Shown: piece after piece, positions 36,009-43,875 of the stretch
Numbering within the stretch: position 1 is the first letter of the stretch
How the letters are laid out: each line of letters begins with the position of its first letter
Source: CAZJGG01 sp964545475
Lineage (GTDB): Bacteria > Bacillota > Clostridia > Lachnospirales > JAISER01
DNA length: 54,980 nt
Direction of reading: 5' to 3'
NCBI GenBank assembly: GCA_964545475.1
Contig: CAZJGG010000013.1
Coordinates: 1 to 54,980 of the forward strand
Program-made: the position numbers and the translations under genes
The notes under the pieces: model-generated
Told to the model about the DNA's origin: nothing
The model's database searches: none
The model's input: only the letters and a program-made list of their open reading frames with translations

Positions 36009-38260
36009 TATTTTATCTCTTTCTCGCCTTTAGTTTCCTTTTCCCCTTCGCCGGATTGGCTTTTTTCAAGGGGAGGTTTGGATTTGGCATCCTCTTTAGC
36101 TCCCTTGGATTTATCTTCGGGGTAGGGGATTCTTCCGTGATACATGCCTTTAAAAACTATTAAAAAGGCGTTTATTGTTTTTTCAATGTCTTTAAGGGTC
36201 ATTCCGCTATCGAGAAGTTGTCCGTCATCCACTTTTTCTTTAACAAGCTTTCTCATAAGCTTTTCAACTTCGTCCATAGATTTGCCGGAGGGAACAACAG
36301 AGCGCACAGCGGCCTCCACAGTGTCTGCAAGCATAACAACGGCTGTTTCTTTAGACTGAGGAATTATATTGTGGTACCTGAAATCATGTTCGTTCATTGC
36401 GCCTTCCGGTAAGCTTTCTCCTTCTTTAAGCTGAAGTTCAAGCTCATTTTTAGCTTTTATATAAAAATATTTTACTAAAGTTGTGCCGTGGTGCTGGAAA
36501 ATGAAATCCTGTATAACTTTAGGAATACGGTATTTTTCTGCAAGCTCCATGCCAAACGTAACATGTTCTACTATAACGGCAACGCTGGAAAGAGGCTCCA
36601 TTGTTTCGTGGGGGTTTACCCCTGCCTGGTTTTCTCCGAAATATTGAGGAAATTTGAGCTTTCCAATATCGTGATAATACCCGCCGGTTCTTGCTAAAGC
36701 CGGGTTTGCGCCGATTTCGTATGAGGCGTTTTCTGCTAAATTTGCAACAATGAGGCTATGGTGGTATGTGCCCGGGGCTTCAATAGTAAGCCGGCGTAAA
36801 ATCGGGCTGTTAGGGTTTGCAAGGTCGACAAGTCTGTAAGGCGTAATAATACCGAAAACTGCTTCCCAAAAGGGCGCACTGCCAATAGATACAATAACAG
36901 AAATTAAGCCCATACCTCCGGCAAAAACAGCTCCGCTTAAAATATCCGGAGAATAAGTTTTTTCAAAGAAAAGAGAAACTCCAAGGTATGAAAGCAAACA
37001 AACAACACAAGTAAGAGAGCCGGCGATTACTATTTTATTGCGCTCGACTGTAAATTGGGAAACAAAGGCAATAAACGTGCCTGTAAAGAGGTAATACAAA
37101 ACAAATTCAAGGTTACCGTTGGAAATAAGCATACAAACAATGGTTATAAGCATATTTGTAACAATAGACATTCTTGAATCAAAAAGCATTGCAATAAGCA
37201 TGATGAAAATAAGGTTTGTTGATAGCTGGTAAGGAACGTTTATTGTTAAATAGCATATAAGTATTGTGCTTAAGTAAAGAGTAAAAAACAAAAGTGTATC
37301 TTTAACTGTGCTTATAACTTTTTTCAAAAACAGCCTAGCATAAAGAAAAAACATAACAAAAACGCTGCCCACAAGGGCAAAAGAGCCGATGATTAGGTAA
37401 ATATTGTTTGCGCTGTCTTTTTTAATAAGACTAAGCTGTTCAAGGGCGGCGTATGCTTCCGTCGAAATAATATCGCTTTTGTCTACAATTATTTGATCCT
37501 GTTTGTAATGAACGGTTTCAAATTTTTCAGAACGCTCTTTTTTTGCTTTGTTAGTAGCCTCTACATTAATTATAATGTTTGGCTTAATATAGGCAGCAAC
37601 AATTTCATAACACAAATTTTTATAATCAGCTTTAAGATCTAGCTCTTCAATGTGGTCTCGGACGTTTAGAAGCCCCTTAGCATCTTTAGCCTGCAAACCA
37701 TCTTCAAAAATTTGGTCTGTAACTGCAAAAACTTCCTCCATAAAGTTTTTGTAAGTAGGCTCGTCCATTTCCATAAGAGTGTTTGTTAAACTTTCGCTTA
37801 AATGGATAGGAAGCTGCGTTATGCTGTCTTCCGGGATAAGGTTATCGGTATTAGTAATAGCGGATTTTGGAACAGGGTTTTCGTTAATAACAGGGGAACT
37901 GGGTACAGCGGTTTCTTGAATTAACGTGGAATGCATATCGTTAAGGGTAAATTCTTTTCGTCTAATTGTAGCTTTGTCAAAAAAGTTAGACAAATCGTCA
38001 TAAACCTTATCGGTGACAGTTGTGTCCCGTTCTAAAAGAGGTTCTATTTTTTCAGCTGCTTCCACGGCGGCAAGCCTGTTTTTTTCTGTTGCTACAGTGT
38101 TTTCAATTTTTCTAGGCGCAACAAACCTTTGAGGAGAAACCTCGCCGACTTCAATTACATAACCTTCCTGAACATAAGCCCCCGTTACAACCAATAGAAT
38201 TGTTATACCAAAAGCAAGAAAAAACATTAACACTTTAAATCTGGAAATCTTTTTTTCCAT
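36008..38260 (-). CDS. pgpH: PgpH/YqfF-type 7TM-HD cyclic-di-AMP phosphodiesterase
   Basis: This 750-residue protein has an N-terminal helix (about 8-30), a large extracellular 7TMR-HDED-type region (about 35-285) and about seven membrane helices (about 295-475). The cytoplasmic HD domain (about 495-690) has YHHSLIVANLAE, GGYYHDIGKLKFP and FIFQHHGTTL. Known relatives degrade cyclic di-AMP and so adjust potassium and wall homeostasis. The Lys/Glu/Gly-rich tail is cytoplasmic. It lies between phoH and ybeY, the standard order. Confidence 0.94.
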   Translation of the reverse strand: MEKKISRFKVLMFFLAFGITILLVVTGAYVQEGYVIEVGEVSPQRFVAPRKIENTVATEKNRLAAVEAAEKIEPLLERDTTVTDKVYDDLSNFFDKATIRRKEFTLNDMHSTLIQETAVPSSPVINENPVPKSAITNTDNLIPEDSITQLPIHLSESLTNTLMEMDEPTYKNFMEEVFAVTDQIFEDGLQAKDAKGLLNVRDHIEELDLKADYKNLCYEIVAAYIKPNIIINVEATNKAKKERSEKFETVHYKQDQIIVDKSDIISTEAYAALEQLSLIKKDSANNIYLIIGSFALVGSVFVMFFLYARLFLKKVISTVKDTLLFFTLYLSTILICYLTINVPYQLSTNLIFIMLIAMLFDSRMSIVTNMLITIVCMLISNGNLEFVLYYLFTGTFIAFVSQFTVERNKIVIAGSLTCVVCLLSYLGVSLFFEKTYSPDILSGAVFAGGMGLISVIVSIGSAPFWEAVFGIITPYRLVDLANPNSPILRRLTIEAPGTYHHSLIVANLAENASYEIGANPALARTGGYYHDIGKLKFPQYFGENQAGVNPHETMEPLSSVAVIVEHVTFGMELAEKYRIPKVIQDFIFQHHGTTLVKYFYIKAKNELELQLKEGESLPEGAMNEHDFRYHNIIPQSKETAVVMLADTVEAAVRSVVPSGKSMDEVEKLMRKLVKEKVDDGQLLDSGMTLKDIEKTINAFLIVFKGMYHGRIPYPEDKSKGAKEDAKSKPPLEKSQSGEGEKETKGEKEIK

Positions 38261-38300
38261 TTACATCGCTTCTTTCTATTTCTCATTTGTACGGTATTTG

Positions 38301-39248
38301 TTATGTGCGCACATTCTTTTCATATGCCGCAATTATTTGAGCAACAAGAGGATGTCTTACAACGTCTTTATTTGTTAAATTGGATAAGCCGATGCCTTCG
38401 ATGTTTTTTAATATTCTTACAGCGTCTATTAAACCGGATTTTTTGCCGTCAGGCAAGTCTATCTGGGTAACGTCACCTGTTATAACAGCTTTTGAGCCGA
38501 ATCCTATACGGGTTAAAAACATTTTCATTTGCTCCGCCGTAGTATTTTGAGCTTCGTCAAGCACGATAAAAGAGCCGTCAAGGGTTCTGCCCCTCATATA
38601 TGCAAGGGGTGCAACTTCGATAGCACCTTTTTCCATATTTTTAACAAAAGATTCCGCCCCCATAATTTCATAAAGGGCATCGTAAAGCGGGCGAAGATAA
38701 GGGTCAACTTTTTGTTGCAAATCTCCTGGCAAAAAACCGAGTTTTTCTCCGGCTTCAATTGCTGGTCTTGTTAAAATTATCCTTGAAACCTCGTTGTTTT
38801 TAAAAGCTGTAATAGCCATAGCCATAGCCAAATAGGTTTTGCCTGTTCCGGCTGGGCCAACGCCAAAAACAATAGTGTTTTTCTTAATTTGGTCTACATA
38901 TTTTTTTTGTCCTAAAGTTTTTGGCTTTATGGCCCTGCCGTTTATAGTATAGCATATATGTTCCGATGATAGTTTGTCAATATCCTTAAAGCCTTCGTCT
39001 TCAAGGGAAGCAATTAAATAATTCACGTTTTGCTCTGTTATTTCTGATTTTGTTTTAGCAATGTCCAAAAGCTTTGTTAAAACAGCGCCGGCTTTATCAA
39101 CCTGGTCGCCAAGGATTACGACGGAATCACCTCTGTTTATAACAGAAACCGCAAAGGCTCTTTCAATTTTGCGGACGTTCTCGTCAAGCTTGCCGAATAC
39201 ATTGCCTATTAAATCATTGGGTATCTCCATCTTCATTTGTTCTGTCAA
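38301..39248 (-). CDS. phoH: PhoH-like ATPase
   Basis: This 315-residue protein has a KH-like N-terminal part and a P-loop domain with FGVGPAGTGKTYLAMAMA (Walker A) and FIVLDEAQNTT (Walker B). PhoH proteins are thought to act in RNA metabolism, alongside YbeY. The start is taken as TTG 39248 because GGGGAGG lies 9 bases upstream. An ATG at 39236 is the alternative but is 21 bases from that site. It overlaps the end of yqfD by 35 bases. Confidence 0.94.
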   Translation of the reverse strand: MTEQMKMEIPNDLIGNVFGKLDENVRKIERAFAVSVINRGDSVVILGDQVDKAGAVLTKLLDIAKTKSEITEQNVNYLIASLEDEGFKDIDKLSSEHICYTINGRAIKPKTLGQKKYVDQIKKNTIVFGVGPAGTGKTYLAMAMAITAFKNNEVSRIILTRPAIEAGEKLGFLPGDLQQKVDPYLRPLYDALYEIMGAESFVKNMEKGAIEVAPLAYMRGRTLDGSFIVLDEAQNTTAEQMKMFLTRIGFGSKAVITGDVTQIDLPDGKKSGLIDAVRILKNIEGIGLSNLTNKDVVRHPLVAQIIAAYEKNVRT

Positions 39249-40428
39249 TTAGCTTTTCCTCCCCGATATTTTCATAAGTAGTTATTATTGATTTTACCAC
39301 TAAACCAGTATCATTTTCAACAAATTCTACATTTTTTTCTACAATATCCGCTTCAAAATCGAATTCTCTAATAATTCTTCCTGTTATCATTTTGTTTGCA
39401 AGCTCTTCGCAAGCTTCTTTTGTGTAATATTTTTTAACAGGAACGTACTCTTTATAAGTATCGGTAATTAGAATTATTGGAAGCGGGTAATCTTCCCCAA
39501 AAGAAAGCTGTTTCCTTGAAACGGACTTATCAAAGCTTTCAAACTTCATTTTTGTGTGGGGTATTGAATAGTTTTTGCCAAAAAGCTGCAAGGTATAGAG
39601 CTTTTTCGTTTCTTTTGTATATTGTTTTTCAAAATATTCATAAGGTACGTGAAAGTTTATGTCGTAATAAAGTTTGCCCACAATAACAGAATCGGCATGT
39701 ACCTCATCTTTTATTATAACAACTTCATCTTTTTTTACAACAATTTCTCCTTTAACCAGTATATCATCTTTATGTACAACGTCTCCCTCTTTAACATAAG
39801 GTGTGCCGGTGCTTGTAGCAATTGAAACAATTAAAGCATCTTTTTTGGCAACAATGTCGCAAGGGGTTTTTCTGTCTACAATAACTTGTTTTGGTATAGT
39901 TTCCTTTATTGATATAGTCGCCCTTGTTCCTTTAATATATACGTTTACCCAAGCAATATCCGGGAATTTTTTCATAAGCATTGTTTCAATGGCTTTTGTA
40001 TTAACTTTATGCTTAAAAACGCCTGTCCTTACATCTTGCTGCATACAAAAAACCATAACGTCTTGAGGGTTGATTCTTTCCGCCCCTTTAATGTCTACAA
40101 GCCAAATAAACATGGATAGAGCGTATAGAGATGCAATAAAAAAGAAAAACCCTGCAACTAAAAATTTTCTGTTTCTATAACGGAAGAGAAGAAAAGGGCA
40201 GCCTTTTTTTTCAACTATTTTCATGCGGCATTTTGTTTTTTTTGCGCATGTTTTAAGCATTTTAAAGGCTTTTATAGAAACTTTCATTGTTACGCAGTCT
40301 TCATAATATTTTACATCCCAAATGTAAATTCCTTTATGTACTGCCATGTTCATAAACCGTTCCACGGAAAAACCTGTTACTTTTACAATAACGTAACCTC
40401 TAAAGCTGTTCCAAAGTGTTATAAGCAT
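39214..40428 (-). CDS. yqfD: Sporulation protein YqfD
   Basis: YqfD has 404 residues. The cytoplasmic N-terminal part (GFSVERFMNMAVHKGIYIWDV) is followed by a single strong helix (FLVAGFFFFIASLYALSMFIWL, about 93-114, quoted here only in part by position) and a long extracytoplasmic domain. It is a sigma-E-controlled sporulation membrane protein in Bacillus, and its presence supports a spore-forming lineage. It follows yqfC by 22 bases. Confidence 0.94.
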   Translation of the reverse strand: MLITLWNSFRGYVIVKVTGFSVERFMNMAVHKGIYIWDVKYYEDCVTMKVSIKAFKMLKTCAKKTKCRMKIVEKKGCPFLLFRYRNRKFLVAGFFFFIASLYALSMFIWLVDIKGAERINPQDVMVFCMQQDVRTGVFKHKVNTKAIETMLMKKFPDIAWVNVYIKGTRATISIKETIPKQVIVDRKTPCDIVAKKDALIVSIATSTGTPYVKEGDVVHKDDILVKGEIVVKKDEVVIIKDEVHADSVIVGKLYYDINFHVPYEYFEKQYTKETKKLYTLQLFGKNYSIPHTKMKFESFDKSVSRKQLSFGEDYPLPIILITDTYKEYVPVKKYYTKEACEELANKMITGRIIREFDFEADIVEKNVEFVENDTGLVVKSIITTYENIGEEKLIDRTNEDGDTQ

Positions 40429-40450
40429 AATCTATCACCAATCTCAATCT

Positions 40451-40738
40451 TTAAAGCATATATTCAAAATGAGAAACAAGCCCCGAAACTGTAACAGATT
40501 CCTGGGTTATTTGTTTTAATAAAAGATTTTTTCCTTCTATTTTAAAAATTCCCACGCTTGTATTTATTCTTATTCTGGATGTAGTATATTCTATAACGCC
40601 TTTGTAGTTTTCTATTGTAATTTCTTCGTTGCCAATAATGGAAATAAGAGGTAAATTTTTTACAATTTCCTTAGGAAGCTCCAATAAGTCGCTTAGCCTG
40701 TCTTTTATGCGTTTTGTTTTATTTTCGCCTGGTTTCAT
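40451..40738 (-). CDS. yqfC: Sporulation protein YqfC
   Basis: This 95-residue protein is of the YabP/YqfC family: RLSDLLELPKEIVKNLPLIS, then IGNEEITIENYKGVIEYT and a short beta region. The ATG at 40738 follows GGGGAGGG with 7 bases between; a TTG at 40744 is too close to that site. It is the first gene of the yqfC-yqfD-phoH-pgpH-ybeY-lipoprotein-era-yqzL-recO run. Confidence 0.93.
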   Translation of the reverse strand: MKPGENKTKRIKDRLSDLLELPKEIVKNLPLISIIGNEEITIENYKGVIEYTTSRIRINTSVGIFKIEGKNLLLKQITQESVTVSGLVSHFEYML

Positions 40739-40803
40739 GGGCAAACCCTCCCCTATCTAATACTATTCATGGGGGTATATGCGTATGCATTATTTTGCTA
40801 ATG

Positions 40804-40882
40804 AGGGCAGGAGTAAATGTAAGAGCCTGCATTTAATAAGCTGCTACCCGCCTTTGAGAGCGATTTTAGAAAAGTCTAAGAT
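40804..40882. other. Unassigned structured segment upstream of yqfC
   Basis: The stretch 40,745-41,039 has no gene. It contains GCAGG-(14)-CCTGC, then GATTTTAGA-AAAG-TCTAAGATC (9 pairs). Bases 40833-40855 match 54830-54852 at 19 of 23 positions. This could be a small RNA, a leader of yqfC on the minus strand, or a repeat remnant. I do not recognise a family. Confidence 0.35.
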
Positions 40883-40911
40883 CTAGAGGAGTTGAATTGC
40901 CAAATATTCTG

Positions 40912-40954
40912 AAATAAAAAAATAACCGCCACCTGTCGAGGTATGCGGTTATTT
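40912..40954 (-). terminator. Terminator of the small minus-strand unit
   Basis: AAATAACCGC (40920-40929) pairs with GCGGTTATTT (40945-40954), with ACCT/AGGT inside. On the minus strand a run of seven T follows. Confidence 0.8.
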
Positions 40955-41039
40955 CAAGTTAATTATTATTGTAAATTAATCGTCATATCAGCTTTGTTAA
41001 CATGTTAGTGTGCGATAGTTTGCATTGCATTAAATGATA

Positions 41040-41252
41040 CTATTTTTTAGAGTTTAAAAACATATCTAAATATCTTAATATAGCTACTCCTGATAAAACT
41101 GAAATAATAGAACCAGCCAAATTCAAACTAAAAGAACTGACCAAAATCCATACACTACTTTTAAGAATGAATATAATACCTAGAAAAAATAATAAAGAAA
41201 AGACTAACAACAAACAAAGTAAAATTTTATTTTCATCCAAATGTAAGCACAA
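41040..41252 (-). CDS. Small two-helix membrane protein
   Basis: The product is up to 70 residues, with two hydrophobic helices (about 9-31 and 34-60) and a basic end LDMFLNSKK. The start is uncertain: TTG at 41252 abuts AAAAAGG and TTG at 41240 is another choice; no ATG is available early in the frame. It lies 22 bases after the frameshifted ORF and before a terminator, in one apparent transcription unit. No family was recognised. An immunity-type role is conceivable but unsupported. Confidence 0.5.
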   Translation of the reverse strand: MCLHLDENKILLCLLLVFSLLFFLGIIFILKSSVWILVSSFSLNLAGSIISVLSGVAILRYLDMFLNSKK

Positions 41253-41273
41253 CCTTTTTACAAGTTTAAGACT

Positions 41274-41422
41274 TTATCTATAGTCCTCGGAGTAATGAAA
41301 AATAACGGGTTCACCTATATAAGCATAATATGTTTTAGTGTATAGAACGCCGTCCCAATTGGAACGCCACTAAGTGTTGCTGTAATAGTAGCCGAAACTG
41401 TTGTAGAACTTTTATAGGTCAT
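41274..41422 (-). pseudogene. Frameshifted small ORF of unknown family
   Basis: From ATG 41422 the frame reads MTYKSSTTVSATITATLSG and then degenerates to a stop after 35 codons. A frame change near 41360 gives WRSNWDGVLYTKTYYAY, ending IFHYSEDYR and TAA at 41274. The second part is rich in Tyr/Trp and looks like real protein. A one-base deletion would join the two parts into about 50 residues. The AAAGGA site abuts the ATG, which is poor for initiation, so the 5' end may also be damaged. A decayed small secreted or peptide gene is likely; the family is unknown. Confidence 0.4.
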
Positions 41423-41444
41423 TCCTTTACTCTATATAATACGT

Positions 41445-41473
41445 ATTATATAATGCGTGTTACTATTTGTCAA
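41445..41473 (-). promoter_or_regulatory. Perfect consensus promoter with overlapping 16-bp palindrome
   Basis: TTGACA (41473-41468), 17 bases, TATAAT (41450-41445). The palindrome TATAATACGTATTATA (41435-41450) includes the -10 and is placed like a repressor operator. It drives the small minus-strand unit. Confidence 0.75.
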
Positions 41474-41537
41474 AATATTTACAGGGTTTTTACCAATTCT
41501 ATCAAATAATGACAAATTATTGTTTTATTATTTCAAG

Positions 41538-41566
41538 TTGATTATATAAATGTAATTTGTTATAAT
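41538..41566 (+). promoter_or_regulatory. Promoter of the MFS transporter gene
   Basis: TTGATT (41538-41543), 17 bases, TATAAT (41561-41566). The start codon is 55 bases downstream. Confidence 0.7.
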
Positions 41567-41621
41567 GCTTTAGTTAGAGTACATATAAAAAAATATGCTC
41601 ATTATCTGCAGAGGAAGGCTT

Positions 41622-42752
41622 ATGAATAATAAAATTAAATTTTCAATACTTGAGGTATCTTACTGGTGTTCTATCGGGGCGTTTGCTTCCCTTATGGTTG
41701 CGTTTATACAAAGCAAAGGTTTAAGTGCAACATACATAGGCATAATGTTGATGGTTAACACGTTTTGCGGCTTTTTGGGGCAGTTCTTTTTTGGAATGCT
41801 TTGCGATAAGCTTAAAACCCACAAAAAAATATTTATCGTTGCAAATGCTGTTGTTTATGTAATTCAGCTATTAATATTTACTGTAAAGAGCCCTGTTTTA
41901 ATTATTTTAGTTTTCGGTCTTATGGGTTTTGTCCAGCAGCCCCTTGCCGCAAATATGGAAACATGGCTCTTAAAAACTTTTAAAGACACGCCGCAAATTT
42001 ACGGCCCCCTTCGCTCCTGTGCTTCATTGGCGTTTGCGGTTTTTATGCTTTTTTACGGCGGTCTTTTGGAAAATCATGGCTATGGATTAATGCTTGTATT
42101 TTCCGGAATATTTATAACGTCATCAATTATTGCAGCCGCCTTTACAAAAGATGTGGAAGTAGAAGCGAAAGATAAAAACCCTAAAAACTGGACTGCTCTT
42201 TTTCACGATAAGCAGTTTTTCGTTATGATTATTATGCTTTTAGGCGCTGGCATAGCTTCTGCCCCTTTTGTTCACCTTTTGGCAGTAGTTATGGACAGCG
42301 TTGGCGGAACAGTAAAATATGTAGGTTATGCACTTTTTGCAAGTGCTTTTACCCAAGTTCCGTTTATGATGCTTTCTGGTAAATTAAAGGTTTTTTCGTC
42401 AAAAGTTAGAATTTCCTTTTCGTGTTTATTTTATATTATTTCAATTGTAGGGCTGGCTTTTTCTAAAAATCCCCAAATGGTTATTGCGTTTTCATTTTTA
42501 AACGGTGTAGGCTTTGGAGTATTTATGCCGTCATTAAGAGAACTTATTTTCAGCTTCGCCCCACAAGACTTAAAAACCACGGCGCAAGGAGTTTGCGACG
42601 CTACATATAACAGTATGGGTGCAATGATTTGCAATTTGCTTGCAGGAGTTTTAATTGATAATTACAGCGTAAAATTAATGCTCTTAACCTGCGCCGCTAT
42701 ACAAATTGTTGCTTTAGTAATTTTTACAATTAAGTTTAAATATACTCCTTAA
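41622..42752 (+). CDS. MFS transporter (MFS_1-like)
   Basis: This 376-residue protein has about 11-12 membrane helices. The N-terminal half opens KFSILEVSYWCSIGAFASLM, as in the MFS_1-like/PPP group. The inter-helix loop is GMLCDKLKTHKK. The C-terminal half has FLNGVGFGVFMPSLRELIFSFAP. The substrate cannot be told. The ATG at 41622 has AGGAAGG upstream. The last codons and the stop lie inside the left arm of a long inverted repeat, so an insertion may have supplied the present C terminus (KYTP). Confidence 0.88.
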   Translation: MNNKIKFSILEVSYWCSIGAFASLMVAFIQSKGLSATYIGIMLMVNTFCGFLGQFFFGMLCDKLKTHKKIFIVANAVVYVIQLLIFTVKSPVLIILVFGLMGFVQQPLAANMETWLLKTFKDTPQIYGPLRSCASLAFAVFMLFYGGLLENHGYGLMLVFSGIFITSSIIAAAFTKDVEVEAKDKNPKNWTALFHDKQFFVMIIMLLGAGIASAPFVHLLAVVMDSVGGTVKYVGYALFASAFTQVPFMMLSGKLKVFSSKVRISFSCLFYIISIVGLAFSKNPQMVIAFSFLNGVGFGVFMPSLRELIFSFAPQDLKTTAQGVCDATYNSMGAMICNLLAGVLIDNYSVKLMLLTCAAIQIVALVIFTIKFKYTP

Positions 42753-42905
42753 TCATATAAAATGGTACTGAGTTGCGAGCAAATTTTGCTTGTGGCAAGG
42801 AAGAGACGACGCCGTGTGCTAGCGGCACACAAGAAGTTGATGACGTAGTCCACAAGTAAAATTCGCCGCAAGGCAGTGCTATTTTATGTGGTTAAGGAGT
42901 ATATA
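42741..42905. repeat. Long inverted-repeat element, family B copy 1 (MITE-like)
   Basis: Bases 42741 onward (TATACTCCTTAA, then ATAAAATGGTACTG and TTGCGAGCAAATTTTGCTTGTGG) are mirrored from 42905 back (TATACTCCTTAA, ATAAAATAGCACTG, TTGCGGCGAATTTTACTTGTGG). The arms are about 55 bases and mostly matching. The centre holds GTGTGC-TAGCG-GCACAC. A second, cut copy begins at 54913. No coding capacity is seen. Confidence 0.8.
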
Positions 42906-42907
42906 AT

Positions 42908-42951
42908 AAAAAAGAAGCAGCCTAGGGTAAATCTAAGTCTGCCTCTTTTTT
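42908..42951. terminator. Probable terminator between convergent genes
   Basis: AAAAAAGA with GCAG (42908-42920) pairs with CTGC and TCTTTTTT (42939-42951). The stem is A/T-rich at its base, so it may serve both strands. Confidence 0.6.
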
Positions 42952-42981
42952 ATTGTATATACCTTTAACTTGAGAACAGTA

Positions 42982-43833
42982 TTAATACTTTATAGTGGCG
43001 CTTCCGGTTTTCGCATCCCAATCTACTGTGCAGTTAGGAATATTGTCAATTACAAACCTTATAGGTACCATTGTTCTATTGTTTATAGACGTTGGTGGGG
43101 TTTCGATTGTTTTTTTAGCACCGTTAACAAAAATGGTGTTTTTATTAAGCCACATTTCAATGCTTGTTTCGCTTGTTGTTATAGTAATTTTCTGGGCATC
43201 TCCTTGCCAGCTTACAGAACCTCCAAGGCTTTCAATAACAGCCCTCATGGGTATTAACATACGTTCGTCAACAATAACCGGCTTTGCTCCTCCGCCTGGG
43301 TCAATCTCTTTTTTCTGCCCGTTTACAAGCATAACCGGATTGTCGAGCTGAATAACGATTATTCTCATTGTTGCGCTGTTAACATTTGTTTTAGATTCAT
43401 CAGGAGTGGGGATTTTTGAGTCCCCCTCAGCAATAGGCATAGTTGTTGTAACGGCTTGGCTTCTGCTTCCGTTTAGAGGAAAAGAACCACTTTCCTCTCC
43501 GTCCTCATTAAGAACAGTATAAGTACCTTCAAAAGACTTTCCATCATCAGACATTTTAATTATTAATGTGCCGCCGTCTTTAGGAGGTTTATAAGACGGT
43601 TTTTCCTCCCAAAACCCATTTAATACGTTGTCATTTACAAGCCCGGAAATACGCCCGGAATTTTTTTGATAATCCCCCGTAACACTGGTGCTGCTTTGCT
43701 CTAAAGTCATTTTACCCCAATTTGTGCTCCACTCACCAGTCCATGTTATTGAAGTAATTTCTGCATAGGCGTTTGTTGAAAAGAGTAAGCAAAAAGTTAA
43801 AACAGCCGCCAGAAGAGTAATCTTTCTAACCAT
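42982..43833 (-). CDS. Exported protein with copper-amine-oxidase-type stalk domain
   Basis: This 283-residue protein has a signal peptide (about 1-24, LLFSTNAYA). A beta-rich region follows at about 27-125 (TWTGEWSTNWGKMTLEQSSTSVTGDYQ), resembling small lipocalin-like repeats. The C-terminal Cu_amine_oxidN1-type domain at about 160-283 has LVNGQKKEIDPGGGAKPVIVDERMLIPMRAVIESLGG, and IEMWLNKNTIFVNGAKKTIE, with FVIDNIPNCTVDW. This stalk domain is common on Clostridia surface proteins and does not mean amine oxidase activity. The start at 43833 follows AAGGGG with 8 bases between. The role is unknown. Confidence 0.88.
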   Translation of the reverse strand: MVRKITLLAAVLTFCLLFSTNAYAEITSITWTGEWSTNWGKMTLEQSSTSVTGDYQKNSGRISGLVNDNVLNGFWEEKPSYKPPKDGGTLIIKMSDDGKSFEGTYTVLNEDGEESGSFPLNGSRSQAVTTTMPIAEGDSKIPTPDESKTNVNSATMRIIVIQLDNPVMLVNGQKKEIDPGGGAKPVIVDERMLIPMRAVIESLGGSVSWQGDAQKITITTSETSIEMWLNKNTIFVNGAKKTIETPPTSINNRTMVPIRFVIDNIPNCTVDWDAKTGSATIKY

Positions 43834-43875
43834 AAAACACACCCCTTAAAAGAAAAATTGTATAAAGTTATACTA

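Noticed and set aside
40745..40800. Sigma-E sporulation promoter before yqfC (GCATACGCATATA)
   Set aside because: The -10 resembles CATACANT only in part and no convincing -35 was found at the right distance, so it is not listed as a feature.
42982..43833. Copper amine oxidase enzyme
   Set aside because: Only the N-terminal stalk-type domain is present; no catalytic domain or TPQ site.
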